From an uncultured Prevotellaceae bacterium (lineage in GTDB: Bacteria; Bacteroidota; Bacteroidia; Bacteroidales; Muribaculaceae): DNA of 64,000 bases. The notes beneath the pieces were generated by a model. The model saw only the letters and a program-made list of their open reading frames with translations. It did no database searches and was not told the DNA's origin. The position numbers were made by a program, and so were the translations under genes. Location: the NCBI GenBank assembly GCA_900320055.1, contig ONQS01000005.1, positions 49,906-113,905 of the forward strand, written 5' to 3'. This document shows, one piece after another, positions 16,671 through 24,852 of this stretch (the stretch's first letter is position 1; each line of letters starts with the position of its first letter).

Positions 16671-18143
16671 CTAATCTACATAATACCCCTCGATGTTATT
16701 GATGCATGGGCATGCTCGACTATCGATGATGCGGATGCGCCACTCGCTGGCAGTGCGCTCTGCAAAACGGACAATGCGCTTGTAGCCAATGGTGGTCGTT
16801 TCCTCATCACAGATGACAGGCGCCCACTTTCCGCAACAGGTTTTACTCTCAATCACAAACGCTTTAACACGTTGTCCTAGAGGAATATATTCCTGAAGGA
16901 TAATGCAGTTTAGGGTCACATCCTTTTTAGTTTTTATCACGATTTCAGTCGATGTGACATCATCGTTGGGAGCCCAGTAGGTGTCCCAGTCCCCGTCGCC
17001 CATCAACTGAGGAGCGAACCGATTGCCGCGTGTATCACCAGCACTGAATTTGGCGCTCGCCAGTAGGTTGTTGCCCAATTCATGGACGATGCGCTCATGC
17101 CACTGCACCGCGATAGCCGAGTCAATCGGATGGATGAGGCCATCGCGATTCACAGGGAAGTTGAGCAGCAATGTGCCATTGTGTCCCACGCTGCGATAAT
17201 AGAGACTGGTTAATTCATCCACCGTCTTGACCTGATTATCCTCCTTCTCATGATAGAACCATCCTGGACGGATGCTGGTGTCGCACTCGCTGGCACACCA
17301 GGCGTCGCCATCGGCATGTCCCGATTGCAATTCCTCATATCGGGGATAACCGGGATATACTTCCTGACTGCGCACAAAGGCCCAGTTGGTCGCATTGGCA
17401 TAGCCCTTCTCATTGCCTACCCATCGGCAACCGGGTCCACCATCCGAGAAGATGACCGCACCAGGTTGCAGGTGATTAACGATGCTCCAAGCCTTGGGAT
17501 AGTCATAATAGGTGCTACGGTCTATCTCACGTTTCTCGCAGGCGCCACCATACCAGCCATCACCGCCATTGGCACCGTCAAACCACACCTCAAACACCTC
17601 ACCATATTGCGTCATCAGTTCCTGCAGTTGACGATAGTAATAGTTGACATACTCCGGCGTGCCATATGAGGCCTGATGACGGTCCCATGGCGAGAGGTAT
17701 ACTCCCATCTTAATGCCATGGCGCTTGCAGGCCTCAGCGAGATCGCGCACCACATCGCCCTTGCCGTCACGCCAGGGCGAGGATGCCACACTATAGTCTG
17801 TCCATTTGCTGGGCCACAAGCAATAGCCATCGTGATGTTTGCAGGTGAGTATCACACCCTTCATCCCAGCCTTGACCAGCGTCTCTACCCATTGGTTACA
17901 ATCCAATCGGGTGGGGTTGAACGCATCGGCTGGCGCATCGCCATAGCCCCACTCCTGGTCCAAGAATGTGTTTGGCCCAAAGTGGATAAAGGCATAAGTC
18001 TCCATCCGCTGCCATGCCACTTGCTGGGCCGATGGCACCGGCAGGCATGGTGCGGGTGCCTGGTCATTATCGGCAATCGCGCTAAGGCCTATCAGCATAG
18101 CAAGTGCCCACGCCCACATCCGCCTGTGATTGAGCATTTTCAT
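16671..18143 (-). CDS. GH29 alpha-L-fucosidase
   Basis: This 490-residue exported glycoside hydrolase has a signal peptide ending near residue 25 (IGLSAIA). The GH29 catalytic domain spans about residues 40-360. Conserved pieces are AFIHFGPNTF (His54), LTCKHHDGYCLWPS (His103/His104) and the nucleophile Asp189 in VFEVWFDGANG. A beta-sandwich-like C-terminal region (about 385-490) may be a carbohydrate-binding module. The enzyme should release alpha-L-fucose from host or dietary glycans in the periplasm; family knowledge does not fix the linkage. Its start lies 7 bases after the stop of the cvfB-like gene. No SusC/SusD pair is nearby. Confidence 0.9.
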   Translation of the reverse strand: MKMLNHRRMWAWALAMLIGLSAIADNDQAPAPCLPVPSAQQVAWQRMETYAFIHFGPNTFLDQEWGYGDAPADAFNPTRLDCNQWVETLVKAGMKGVILTCKHHDGYCLWPSKWTDYSVASSPWRDGKGDVVRDLAEACKRHGIKMGVYLSPWDRHQASYGTPEYVNYYYRQLQELMTQYGEVFEVWFDGANGGDGWYGGACEKREIDRSTYYDYPKAWSIVNHLQPGAVIFSDGGPGCRWVGNEKGYANATNWAFVRSQEVYPGYPRYEELQSGHADGDAWCASECDTSIRPGWFYHEKEDNQVKTVDELTSLYYRSVGHNGTLLLNFPVNRDGLIHPIDSAIAVQWHERIVHELGNNLLASAKFSAGDTRGNRFAPQLMGDGDWDTYWAPNDDVTSTEIVIKTKKDVTLNCIILQEYIPLGQRVKAFVIESKTCCGKWAPVICDEETTTIGYKRIVRFAERTASEWRIRIIDSRACPCINNIEGYYVD

Positions 18144-18149
18144 AATAAA

Positions 18150-18986
18150 TTATTGGCTGTCAACTAACTTTACTTTGTCTCCCAGAGTGACTTTCTGCTG
18201 CTTATAGAGCAGCCCTAAGGCCTTCTTAAAGTCCTTTTTGCTGCACTGGAACGCCTTATTAATGTCATCGGGATCACTCTTGTCGGTAAAGGCCATTTCA
18301 CCATCGTGGTCCTTAAGGTATTTGAGCACACGGTCGGCCAAATCATCCACACGCATCTTTTCCATCTTAGCCAGAGTGACATCGACTTTGCCATCGGGTC
18401 GCACTTGCTTGACAAAGGCCGTCAATCGATCGCCGATGTTAACGTCCTGGTAAGTCTCGTTCTGATAGATCTGCCCCCAATGCTCGTTGTTGACGATGAC
18501 TCGGTAGCCCAAGTCGCTGCGTTGCACCACAAGCACCTCGACGCGCTCACGATGATAATAATCCGGTTCGGTATGATTGAGAAATTTGGCCAGTTTGGCA
18601 CTAGCGACAATGCGATGGCTGGCCTCATCCAGATAGACGCGGACGATATAACTGCGGCCCGCCTGCATGTCGACGCGCTGCTCGCTGAAGGGAACCAGCA
18701 GGTCCTTGGCCACCAAGCCCCAATCCAAGAAAGCCCCAACCCTGTTGACAGCCTTGACACGCATCAGCGCAAAGTCACCCACCACGGCCTTAGGCTCCTC
18801 GGTTGTGGCTATCGGTCGATTCTCGCTATCGTTGTATACAAACACACGGACCATATCACCCACTTTCACTTCTGGGGTGAGGTAGCGCTTGGGCATCAGC
18901 ACCTCATGAGTATCATCATCGATGAGATATGCGCCAAAATCGACCATACGATTTACGCGCAAGTTGTTGTATTCGCCTATTTTCAT
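18150..18986 (-). CDS. CvfB/YitL-family S1-domain RNA-binding protein
   Basis: This protein of 278 residues has tandem S1-like domains and a C-terminal winged-helix-like end. The first domain starts MKIGEYNNLRVNRMVDFGAYL, the second includes VKAVNRVGAFLDWGL, and the third includes VKQVRPDGKVDVTL. CvfB in staphylococci binds RNA and influences virulence-gene expression. I place the start at 18986 because family members begin with MKIGEYN; the longer frame to 19031 adds 15 atypical residues. It heads a minus-strand run with the fucosidase and YwqG-family genes. Confidence 0.85.
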   Translation of the reverse strand: MKIGEYNNLRVNRMVDFGAYLIDDDTHEVLMPKRYLTPEVKVGDMVRVFVYNDSENRPIATTEEPKAVVGDFALMRVKAVNRVGAFLDWGLVAKDLLVPFSEQRVDMQAGRSYIVRVYLDEASHRIVASAKLAKFLNHTEPDYYHRERVEVLVVQRSDLGYRVIVNNEHWGQIYQNETYQDVNIGDRLTAFVKQVRPDGKVDVTLAKMEKMRVDDLADRVLKYLKDHDGEMAFTDKSDPDDINKAFQCSKKDFKKALGLLYKQQKVTLGDKVKLVDSQ

Positions 18987-19183
18987 AATCTTATCAGGAT
19001 ATTTTCTGCAAAGTTCGGCAAAAAAAACCATTTATCGCGTTACTTTTCCCGATTATGTCCACTCTATCCCTCAAAAAAAATATTTCGCATACTATATCAT
19101 TTTTTGCAGTCAACATGCACGTCATATCGCCAAATTTATCGTACCTTAGCGAGACAAATCACATTCAACTTAGCCTAACGACG

Positions 19184-20035
19184 ATGAGAACAAGACTGAT
19201 ATCACTTCTTATACCACTGATGTTCACGGGGTTACTCCTATCTTGCGAGGGGCAAAAATCGGACAATTCTGGCAAGGGAAAGCCCGCTGTCACTGTCAAG
19301 ACCCAGCATCTGAGCGACACTTCTGCCTTTACAATGAGCAATGGCGAGCGCTGTTTCATCCTTGCTGATGCCACAATCGATTACCCCGTGGCCACAGCCA
19401 GTGGCGCGTCGGTCGATAGTCTGCAGCGCCTGTTTGCCGTGCTAGTGCTCGAATCCGGTGATTCGCTGTCGCTGCAGCAAGCCATGCAGCAAGTGGTCAC
19501 CAACAGCATGCATCAATACGACTTCATGGAGGAGCCGCCCAGCGCCGAAGTGGCCGACGAAATCAATGATATCGACGAGCAGCGCGTGCTCAAGTATGCC
19601 ACTAGCACGCGCATCACACCCATCTATAATCAAAAGGGCATAGTGACCTTTGAGCGGGTCGACGTGGTCAAGAAGAATGATCAGGTGACCTCTGTCACCC
19701 ACCGCTATTACAGTTTTGACAGCGAAACTCAGACACTGATCGACCTTGGCCAACTCTTCCGCGACGATGCCATTGCCGACGTATGCCAGTTACTGCGCCA
19801 ACAGTTGCTCAAGCAGAACAATGCCAGTGGCAACGAACAGTTAAACGACCTGGGCTATTTCAACGTCGAGAATATGACGGTAACCCGCAATTTCTATTTC
19901 GACGAGGACGGCATCACGTGGAGTTATCTGCCCAACGAGTTGGCTGTTGAGGCTGTCGGAGAACCTAAAGTCTCGATTTCTTACAGCGACCTGAAGCCTA
20001 GTGCCTGCGATGGCAGCATCATTTCCAGGTTTTAA
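19184..20035 (+). CDS. DUF3298/RsiV-like lipoprotein
   Basis: This 283-residue protein has a lipoprotein signal ending at Cys21 (GLLLSC) and an acidic/Asn-rich linker. The DUF4163-like part is at about residues 60-130 and the DUF3298 part at about 150-280. The family signature appears as TLIDLGQLF, then FYFDEDGITWSYLPNELAVEAVG and a final VSISYSDL. RsiV-type proteins in Bacillus are anti-sigma factors that bind lysozyme, but Bacteroidetes versions lack the anti-sigma part and their role is unknown. The start at 19184 is preferred because it gives the signal peptide. rsmG follows 9 bases later. Confidence 0.85.
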   Translation: MRTRLISLLIPLMFTGLLLSCEGQKSDNSGKGKPAVTVKTQHLSDTSAFTMSNGERCFILADATIDYPVATASGASVDSLQRLFAVLVLESGDSLSLQQAMQQVVTNSMHQYDFMEEPPSAEVADEINDIDEQRVLKYATSTRITPIYNQKGIVTFERVDVVKKNDQVTSVTHRYYSFDSETQTLIDLGQLFRDDAIADVCQLLRQQLLKQNNASGNEQLNDLGYFNVENMTVTRNFYFDEDGITWSYLPNELAVEAVGEPKVSISYSDLKPSACDGSIISRF

Positions 20036-20044
20036 ACTTCGCAC

Positions 20045-20665
20045 ATGGACACGATCATCAAATACTTCCCCGAACTGAGCGAGACCCAGCGTCGCCAGAT
20101 GGCCGAACTCGAAGCCCTCTATCCCGAGTGGAACGTCAAGATCAATGTCATCTCCCGTAAGGACATCGACAACCTCGAGGTCAATCACTTGCTGCACTCG
20201 TTGGGCATCGTCAAGTTTGTCAAGTTTGCTCCTGGCACGCGCGTCATGGACTTGGGCACCGGCGGGGGATTGCCGGGCATCCCTCTGGCCATTTATTACC
20301 CGGAAGTGACCTTCCACCTGGTGGACCGCATCGGCAAGAAACTCAAAGTGGCGCAGGACATTGCCTCTCGCATCGGCTTGACCAACGTGACGGTGCAGCA
20401 TGGTGATGTCAAGGAGGTCAAGGGCAAATTCGACTTTGTGGTGAGCCGTGCGGTGATGGACCTGGGCGACCTGGTTCCACTCGTCAAGCGCTTCATTGCC
20501 AGCGAAGGTCGCAACGCTGTGCCCAACGGCCTCATCTGCCTCAAGGGCGGTGACCTGAGCGGAGAAGTCGCCAAGTTCAAGCATCAGGTGCTCATCGATG
20601 AGTTGTCCAGTTATTTCAATGAAGAGTTTTTCAAAACCAAAAAAGTACTTTACCTACCGTTATGA
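20045..20665 (+). CDS. rsmG: 16S rRNA (guanine527-N7)-methyltransferase
   Basis: This 206-residue Rossmann methyltransferase methylates G527 of 16S rRNA with S-adenosylmethionine. The SAM-binding motif is MDLGTGGGLPGIPLA (about 68-82), followed by the acidic loop LVDRIGKKLKVA and VVSRAV. The length and N-terminus match the family. Its stop codon overlaps the next gene's start by four bases (ATGA), indicating translational coupling. Confidence 0.95.
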   Translation: MDTIIKYFPELSETQRRQMAELEALYPEWNVKINVISRKDIDNLEVNHLLHSLGIVKFVKFAPGTRVMDLGTGGGLPGIPLAIYYPEVTFHLVDRIGKKLKVAQDIASRIGLTNVTVQHGDVKEVKGKFDFVVSRAVMDLGDLVPLVKRFIASEGRNAVPNGLICLKGGDLSGEVAKFKHQVLIDELSSYFNEEFFKTKKVLYLPL

Positions 20666-21303
20666 TCAATGCCACAATGATGACCGTCAATCCCTTTGGC
20701 GAGAACCTGTATATACTCTGGGATGAGGCGTCACGCGATGCTGTGGTCGTCGACCCAGGCATGATGCGTGAAGCCGAGCGCAAGATGGTAACCGACTTCA
20801 TCGATGGGCAGAAACTGGACGTCAAGCACATCCTGCTCACCCACCTCCACGTCGACCATATCACCAGCGCTCGTTGGCTGGCCGACCTAACGGGTGCCGA
20901 TGTCTGCGGCAGCACACTGGACGCCCAGTTAGGGCTGGAACTGCCTGATCAAGTGGCGCATTTCCATATCAACATCCAGGTGGAGCCTCTGACCATCGAC
21001 CGCGATCTGGCTGATGGCGACACCATCGCCTTGGGTGATGAGACCATCCAAGTACTGCATGTCCCAGGACATAGTCCTGGCGGCCTGGCCTTTTATCTGC
21101 CCGAGAGTGGGTTGCTGCTCTCAGGCGACACCATCTTTAACGGCAGTGTGGGACGTACCGATCTCTGGGGCGGCGACATGGCGCAACTCATCAGCAGCAT
21201 CCGCGAGAAGGTACTCCCGCTTCCCGATGAGACTGTCATAGCCTCGGGCCATGGCCCCACAACCACCGTTGCCGATGAGAAACGGTGCAACCCGTTCCTC
21301 TAG
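20662..21303 (+). CDS. MBL-fold metallohydrolase (YcbL/glyoxalase II-like)
   Basis: This 213-residue metallo-beta-lactamase-fold hydrolase has the metal motif THLHVDH (60-66). Further ligands are in VPGHSPGG and LSGDTIF, with a final ASGHGP histidine. It resembles YcbL-type hydroxyacylglutathione hydrolase-like proteins; the natural substrate is unknown. It starts inside the rsmG stop codon and is therefore translationally coupled to it. A convergent gene follows after 24 bases. Confidence 0.88.
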   Translation: MINATMMTVNPFGENLYILWDEASRDAVVVDPGMMREAERKMVTDFIDGQKLDVKHILLTHLHVDHITSARWLADLTGADVCGSTLDAQLGLELPDQVAHFHINIQVEPLTIDRDLADGDTIALGDETIQVLHVPGHSPGGLAFYLPESGLLLSGDTIFNGSVGRTDLWGGDMAQLISSIREKVLPLPDETVIASGHGPTTTVADEKRCNPFL

Positions 21304-21327
21304 TTAATAGTGATTAGCGACCTGTCA

Positions 21328-22182
21328 TCAGAGCGCGACGGCACCGCCTAGGGTCCAGGTGTTTTTGATCTCGGGGCCAAATCCTTGCTTGAACATATTG
21401 CTGGGCGAGAACCGACAGTAAATGGCCAGCCCGTCAAACGATAGCGCACCCATCACATCAAAGGTGATCTTGTGCTGCTTGATGCCACGATATGAGACAT
21501 CATAGGTGGTTTTATTGATCTTATAATGCGTATTGCACTTGGCCGACACGTTCCAGTTCATGCTGCCCCCAAGCACGATATGAAAATCACCGCCCAGGCT
21601 CTGCTGGAACAATAACGGGAACTGGAGGGCATCAACCGTAAGCACCGACGAGCGGTCTCTCACTTCATCAGGGTAGGTGCTGATTCCCACGATGTTGGTT
21701 GCCTCGTCCATAACGAAGCAGTTGGGCCGCTTAAGCGAGAACCGCTTCTGGTCGAAGCCCACGCCTAGCGAAAAGACCTGGCCATGAGAGGTGTGATAGT
21801 TCACTCCCATTATATGAAGGATTCCCCAGTTAAAACTGTTGTTGACAAGATCATAGGATGTCCCGAGACCACCTCCGATGTAGATGCCCTTGGTCTCTAT
21901 CGAGAAATGGGGCGCATTTCTCTTGACCTTCTTCTTGAACGGGTAATTTAGTTCCCAGTCGCTGGTGGTGTGCACGGTGTCGTTTGATGAATGTTGCACA
22001 CTGTAACTGTAACTATAACTGTTGTCGTTTTTCTGCCCCAACACCTTTACGCTGGTGCCAGTAGTAGTCTCGGTGATAATCACTTGGTTAGGGGCATCAA
22101 TGACCGTAACGGTGTCGGGCGATTGGGCCGACATGGCGAGTGCTGTCAGCATGGCAGCAACGATGAGTGTACTCTTTTTCAT
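21328..22182 (-). CDS. Outer-membrane beta-barrel-like protein A, paralogue of the gene at 23818
   Basis: This 284-residue exported protein has a signal peptide ending near AMSAQ. A low-complexity Ser/Tyr/Asn stretch (about 50-75) precedes a domain of alternating hydrophobic strands that ends with the barrel-type signature KNTWTLGGAVAL. It shares clear blocks with the protein at 23818-24552: YDLVNNSF, SLKRP/SIKRP, a MNWN block, the YKINK/YEINK block, FDV-GAL, and GPEIKNTWTLG. No named family is recognised. It is the last gene of the ECF sigma operon. Confidence 0.7.
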   Translation of the reverse strand: MKKSTLIVAAMLTALAMSAQSPDTVTVIDAPNQVIITETTTGTSVKVLGQKNDNSYSYSYSVQHSSNDTVHTTSDWELNYPFKKKVKRNAPHFSIETKGIYIGGGLGTSYDLVNNSFNWGILHIMGVNYHTSHGQVFSLGVGFDQKRFSLKRPNCFVMDEATNIVGISTYPDEVRDRSSVLTVDALQFPLLFQQSLGGDFHIVLGGSMNWNVSAKCNTHYKINKTTYDVSYRGIKQHKITFDVMGALSFDGLAIYCRFSPSNMFKQGFGPEIKNTWTLGGAVAL

Positions 22183-22208
22183 AATCTTTGCTTGTATATT
22201 GATAAAGT

Positions 22209-22655
22209 TTATTTCCTGATGAGTTTCTTGATTTTCTCGGCACTGGCTTCTCCTTCCATATAGATGAGGGTGACCACGTTTTTAGGCGACTTGCGTGCCA
22301 AATTTTGATTAAGAAAGAAGATGTAGCGGTTGTTGTGCTTGCGCGTCTGCATGGTGTAGAATCCATAGTAGAGTTGTCCGTTACGGTACTCCACTTCTTT
22401 GTCGATGGCCTGTGACCCATCCTTCACAACAAGATGCTCGATGATTTCGGCCTGTGCCTTATCGGTAACGCTCACGCTGTGATAGACTGTGAGGCCGATC
22501 TCCGAAGCCTGGCTGCCGGTAACGATAATCTCTGTCGCGCCCACAGCCTTCTTATACCGACCGTCAAACAGGCGGTTGATATTCAGCCCTTTCTGAGCCA
22601 TTGCAGCCATAGTGGTCAACAGGCTGGCTAGGATAATGATGGTGACTCGTTTCAT
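22209..22655 (-). CDS. Small secreted protein, DUF6108-like, in the ECF sigma operon
   Basis: This 148-residue exported protein has a signal peptide ending near AMAQ. The mature part begins KGLNINRLFDGRY and continues with YRNGQLYYGFYT and NRYIFFLNQNL, ending VTLIYMEGEASAEKIKKLI. It resembles the small periplasmic proteins annotated DUF6108 in Bacteroidales, an assignment from memory of the pattern and not certain. It lies between the anti-sigma-like gene and barrel protein A, with spacers of 19 and 26 bases. Function unknown. Confidence 0.7.
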   Translation of the reverse strand: MKRVTIIILASLLTTMAAMAQKGLNINRLFDGRYKKAVGATEIIVTGSQASEIGLTVYHSVSVTDKAQAEIIEHLVVKDGSQAIDKEVEYRNGQLYYGFYTMQTRKHNNRYIFFLNQNLARKSPKNVVTLIYMEGEASAEKIKKLIRK

Positions 22656-22674
22656 ATCGATTGCTGATTATTTT

Positions 22675-23139
22675 TTATTCGTTATCAAGTTCAAGTGCTT
22701 CGCCCACACTGCTCAACTGGGCGGTCATGCCCTGTGACGCGTTGCCGATGCTGCTCAGGTCGTTCTCGACAAGTGCCATCACCTCCCGGTCGTTGCTGAT
22801 TGCTTGACCGTTGACATAGGCCACACACTCATCCATCGGCTGCCACTGGTGCCAGAGGGCAAAGACGGCCACACTCAGCACGACGACAATCGAAGCCGCG
22901 ATGCCAGCGATGCGCTGCCTGGTGGTCCTAGCGGCTGAGTGGCGCTGGTACTTGCCCAAGGCTGCGAAATAGCCCATCACCACCTGAGCGTCTTCAATGC
23001 TCTCGCTGTGCCATGGGCAACGGGCCAGGCATGCCCTCAATGCGGCCTCTTCTTCGACAGTTGTCAATCCGTCGAAGTATCGCTCGATGAGTTGCTCTAA
23101 CTCTTGCCGACTGGTGATATGTCTTTGTAAATCCTGCAT
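22675..23139 (-). CDS. Single-pass anti-sigma-factor-like protein
   Basis: This protein of 154 residues has a cytoplasmic N-terminus with LIERYFDGLTTVEEEAALRA, typical of Bacteroidetes anti-sigma proteins. One transmembrane helix follows (about 77-96, IAGIAASIVVVLSVAVFALW), then a periplasmic tail with AYVNGQAISNDREVM. It starts 4 bases downstream of the ECF sigma stop codon. The longer frame to 23193 would overlap the sigma gene by 50 bases, so 23139 is chosen. No FecR domain is seen, so it is not a TonB-coupled type. The anti-sigma role is inferred from position and architecture. Confidence 0.75.
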   Translation of the reverse strand: MQDLQRHITSRQELEQLIERYFDGLTTVEEEAALRACLARCPWHSESIEDAQVVMGYFAALGKYQRHSAARTTRQRIAGIAASIVVVLSVAVFALWHQWQPMDECVAYVNGQAISNDREVMALVENDLSSIGNASQGMTAQLSSVGEALELDNE

Positions 23140-23143
23140 GATG

Positions 23144-23644
23144 CTATCTTTCTGTTGTGTTACGGTATATCTCGCGCACCCGCTTGCGGGCACGGCTCAG
23201 TTCCACTCTCACGTTGGCCGCTTGCAGCCCCAATCGGGCAGCGATCTCGTCATATTCCATTCCTTTGACCTCACGCATCTCGATGATGGCCCTTTGCTTG
23301 GCCGTCAGGTCCTTGTCAATAATAGCGCGCACCTGATCATAGGCAAGGGCTCTGTCGGCATCGTCGACGGCCGCCACATCATCGGCGGCCTGCTCGATGG
23401 GGATCGCGCTGTGACGGCTATTGTGCCGTGCTACGTCGATGCTCGTGTTGCGCACGGTGGTCATTCCTGCACCTCGGGCATGGCTGGCGCTCTGGTAGCG
23501 CTCTCGCTGCAGCCACAGTTTCACAAACGCGTCCTGAACGGCATCCGCCGCATCGTCTCGGTTGCCCGTGATGCGCTCGGCCAGCGAGAGCATCTGCTCT
23601 CTCATGGCCGTGAATGCGTTGGTGATGCGGTCGGTCTGCTTCAT
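23144..23644 (-). CDS. ECF-type RNA polymerase sigma factor
   Basis: This 166-residue sigma-70 factor has only regions 2 and 4. Region 2 contains the RDDAADAVQDAFVKLWLQ segment (about 29-46). Region 4 contains MREVKGMEYDEIAARLGLQAANVRVELSRARKRVRE. The linker between the regions is short. A putative ECF promoter lies directly upstream. The downstream genes are an anti-sigma-like membrane protein, a small secreted protein and a barrel-like protein, so the locus looks like a self-regulated cell-envelope stress response. Confidence 0.93.
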   Translation of the reverse strand: MKQTDRITNAFTAMREQMLSLAERITGNRDDAADAVQDAFVKLWLQRERYQSASHARGAGMTTVRNTSIDVARHNSRHSAIPIEQAADDVAAVDDADRALAYDQVRAIIDKDLTAKQRAIIEMREVKGMEYDEIAARLGLQAANVRVELSRARKRVREIYRNTTER

Positions 23645-23669
23645 TGTCGGTGATTGTCGCTTCTATACT

Positions 23670-23698
23670 ATAGACGATTTCAACCCCGTTTTGTAACA
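23670..23698 (-). promoter_or_regulatory. Putative autoregulated ECF promoter
   Basis: On the minus strand TGTTAC (23698-23693) is followed after exactly 16 bases by CGTCTAT (23676-23670). The -10 CGTC core and this spacing fit ECF promoters and differ from the TAnnTTTG housekeeping promoters elsewhere in the window. The start codon at 23644 would follow a leader of about 20 bases. Confidence 0.55.
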
Positions 23699-23708
23699 GC
23701 GATAGCCG

Positions 23709-23752
23709 AAAAAAAAGCGGGAAATCCCGTTTTCTTTTTCAGGATTTCCCGT
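23709..23752 (-). terminator. Terminator after barrel protein B
   Basis: CGGGAAATCC at 23718-23727 pairs perfectly with GGATTTCCCG at 23742-23751. On the minus strand an eight-T run follows. It isolates the ECF operon from the upstream paralogue. Confidence 0.85.
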
Positions 23753-23817
23753 TAAATTCAGGCTTTTTTAGTTGTTAGTCTTTTGTGTTGATTTCTCTCT
23801 AATCACTAACATCACTA

Positions 23818-24552
23818 TCACAAGCCGATGGTGACGCCCAGGGTCCAGGTGTTCTTGATCTCGGGGCCATAACCCTCCTTGAAGAACTTGCCGGGGCTAT
23901 AGCGGCAGTACAGACCCACTTCATTCCACGTCAGAGCGCCCAGCACGTCAAAGTTGATCTTCTCTTGCTTGAGGCCCTTGTAGCGGGTGTTGTGTTCAAT
24001 CTTGTTGATCTCGTAATGATTGTCCACTTGGGCTTTGAAATTCCAGTTCATGATGCCGGCAACGGTGATGTCCAGTTTCTTGTATATCCTCTGGGTGAAC
24101 ATCAAGGGGACCTGTAGGGCCCACACGTTCAGGTTGGAGGAGCGTTTCTTGATCTCGTCCACGTTCAACGGGGGATACTCCGACTTGATGACCTCACCGA
24201 GGTCATTACGCATGAGCATGTGGGGGCGCTTGATGCTGTAGGAGCGGTGGTGGACACCCACGCCCAGCGACACGTTCTGTCCGTGCAGGCTGTTGTAATT
24301 GACGGCGGCGACATTGAGCAAACCCACTTCAAAACTGTTGTTCACCAGGTCCCAATTGTGCTTCACGCCCAAGCCCATATAGAATCCGCTGGTCGTCACC
24401 GACCAGTGCTTGGTGCTGTTCTCGTCGTTGTCAAACGGCGTCTTGTAGGTCGATTCGCTCTCTTCGCCATCGGCTTGGGTTGCGCCATCGGCAGCCGCGC
24501 ACACCTGTGCCATGGCCAGCATGGCCACGATGATACATGTAATTCTCTTCAT
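23818..24552 (-). CDS. Outer-membrane beta-barrel-like protein B, paralogue of the gene at 21328
   Basis: This 244-residue exported protein has a signal peptide ending near VCAA and a short acidic linker. Its strand-rich domain shares blocks with the protein at 21328-22182: WDLVNNSF, HGQNVSLGVG, SIKRP, IMNWNFKAQ, HYEINK and GPEIKNTWTLG. It lacks the Ser/Tyr-rich insert of its paralogue. It is a separate transcription unit with its own terminator, immediately upstream of the ECF sigma gene. Function is unknown; placement in the outer membrane is inferred from the strand pattern. Confidence 0.7.
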   Translation of the reverse strand: MKRITCIIVAMLAMAQVCAAADGATQADGEESESTYKTPFDNDENSTKHWSVTTSGFYMGLGVKHNWDLVNNSFEVGLLNVAAVNYNSLHGQNVSLGVGVHHRSYSIKRPHMLMRNDLGEVIKSEYPPLNVDEIKKRSSNLNVWALQVPLMFTQRIYKKLDITVAGIMNWNFKAQVDNHYEINKIEHNTRYKGLKQEKINFDVLGALTWNEVGLYCRYSPGKFFKEGYGPEIKNTWTLGVTIGL

Positions 24553-24632
24553 CTCTTACGTTTTTTTGTTATGATTAGTTAAAAATAGATATATACTCGG
24601 GTTATCGGGCGGAGAGGCCGAAACCATACTAT

Positions 24633-24796
24633 AAAAAAATGAAACGATATAGCAGTTGACCCTGAAACGTTTTTTTTTAATGCGAATTTTGCAAATGAGA
24701 CGAATTTCACGAATTTATAGTTAATATATTCGCATTCAATGAGTTTAATTCGCCTAATTCGCATTAGCCCCGCAGGGTTTGGGCTGGGCTTCTATA
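24633..24796. repeat. Intergenic repeat element, copy A
   Basis: This copy begins near a GAAACGATATAGCAGTTGA block at 24641 and ends with GGCTTCTATAT at 24796, about 156 bp. It is closely similar to copy B at 29359-29512 in the same orientation. Inside are a TGCGAATT motif, its complement AATTCGCA twice, and a GC-rich end in which AGCCC can pair with GGGCT. It takes up most of the 300-bp spacer between two minus-strand genes. No coding frame spans it. Confidence 0.85.
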
Positions 24797-24852
24797 TCGT
24801 TGCCTAAAAAATCCGGGCACAAAATTAGTCATATTATTCCACATTGGCAAAA

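Noticed and set aside
19055-19183. Extended N-terminus of the DUF3298 lipoprotein
   Set aside because: Those 43 residues precede a clear lipoprotein signal peptide starting at 19184.
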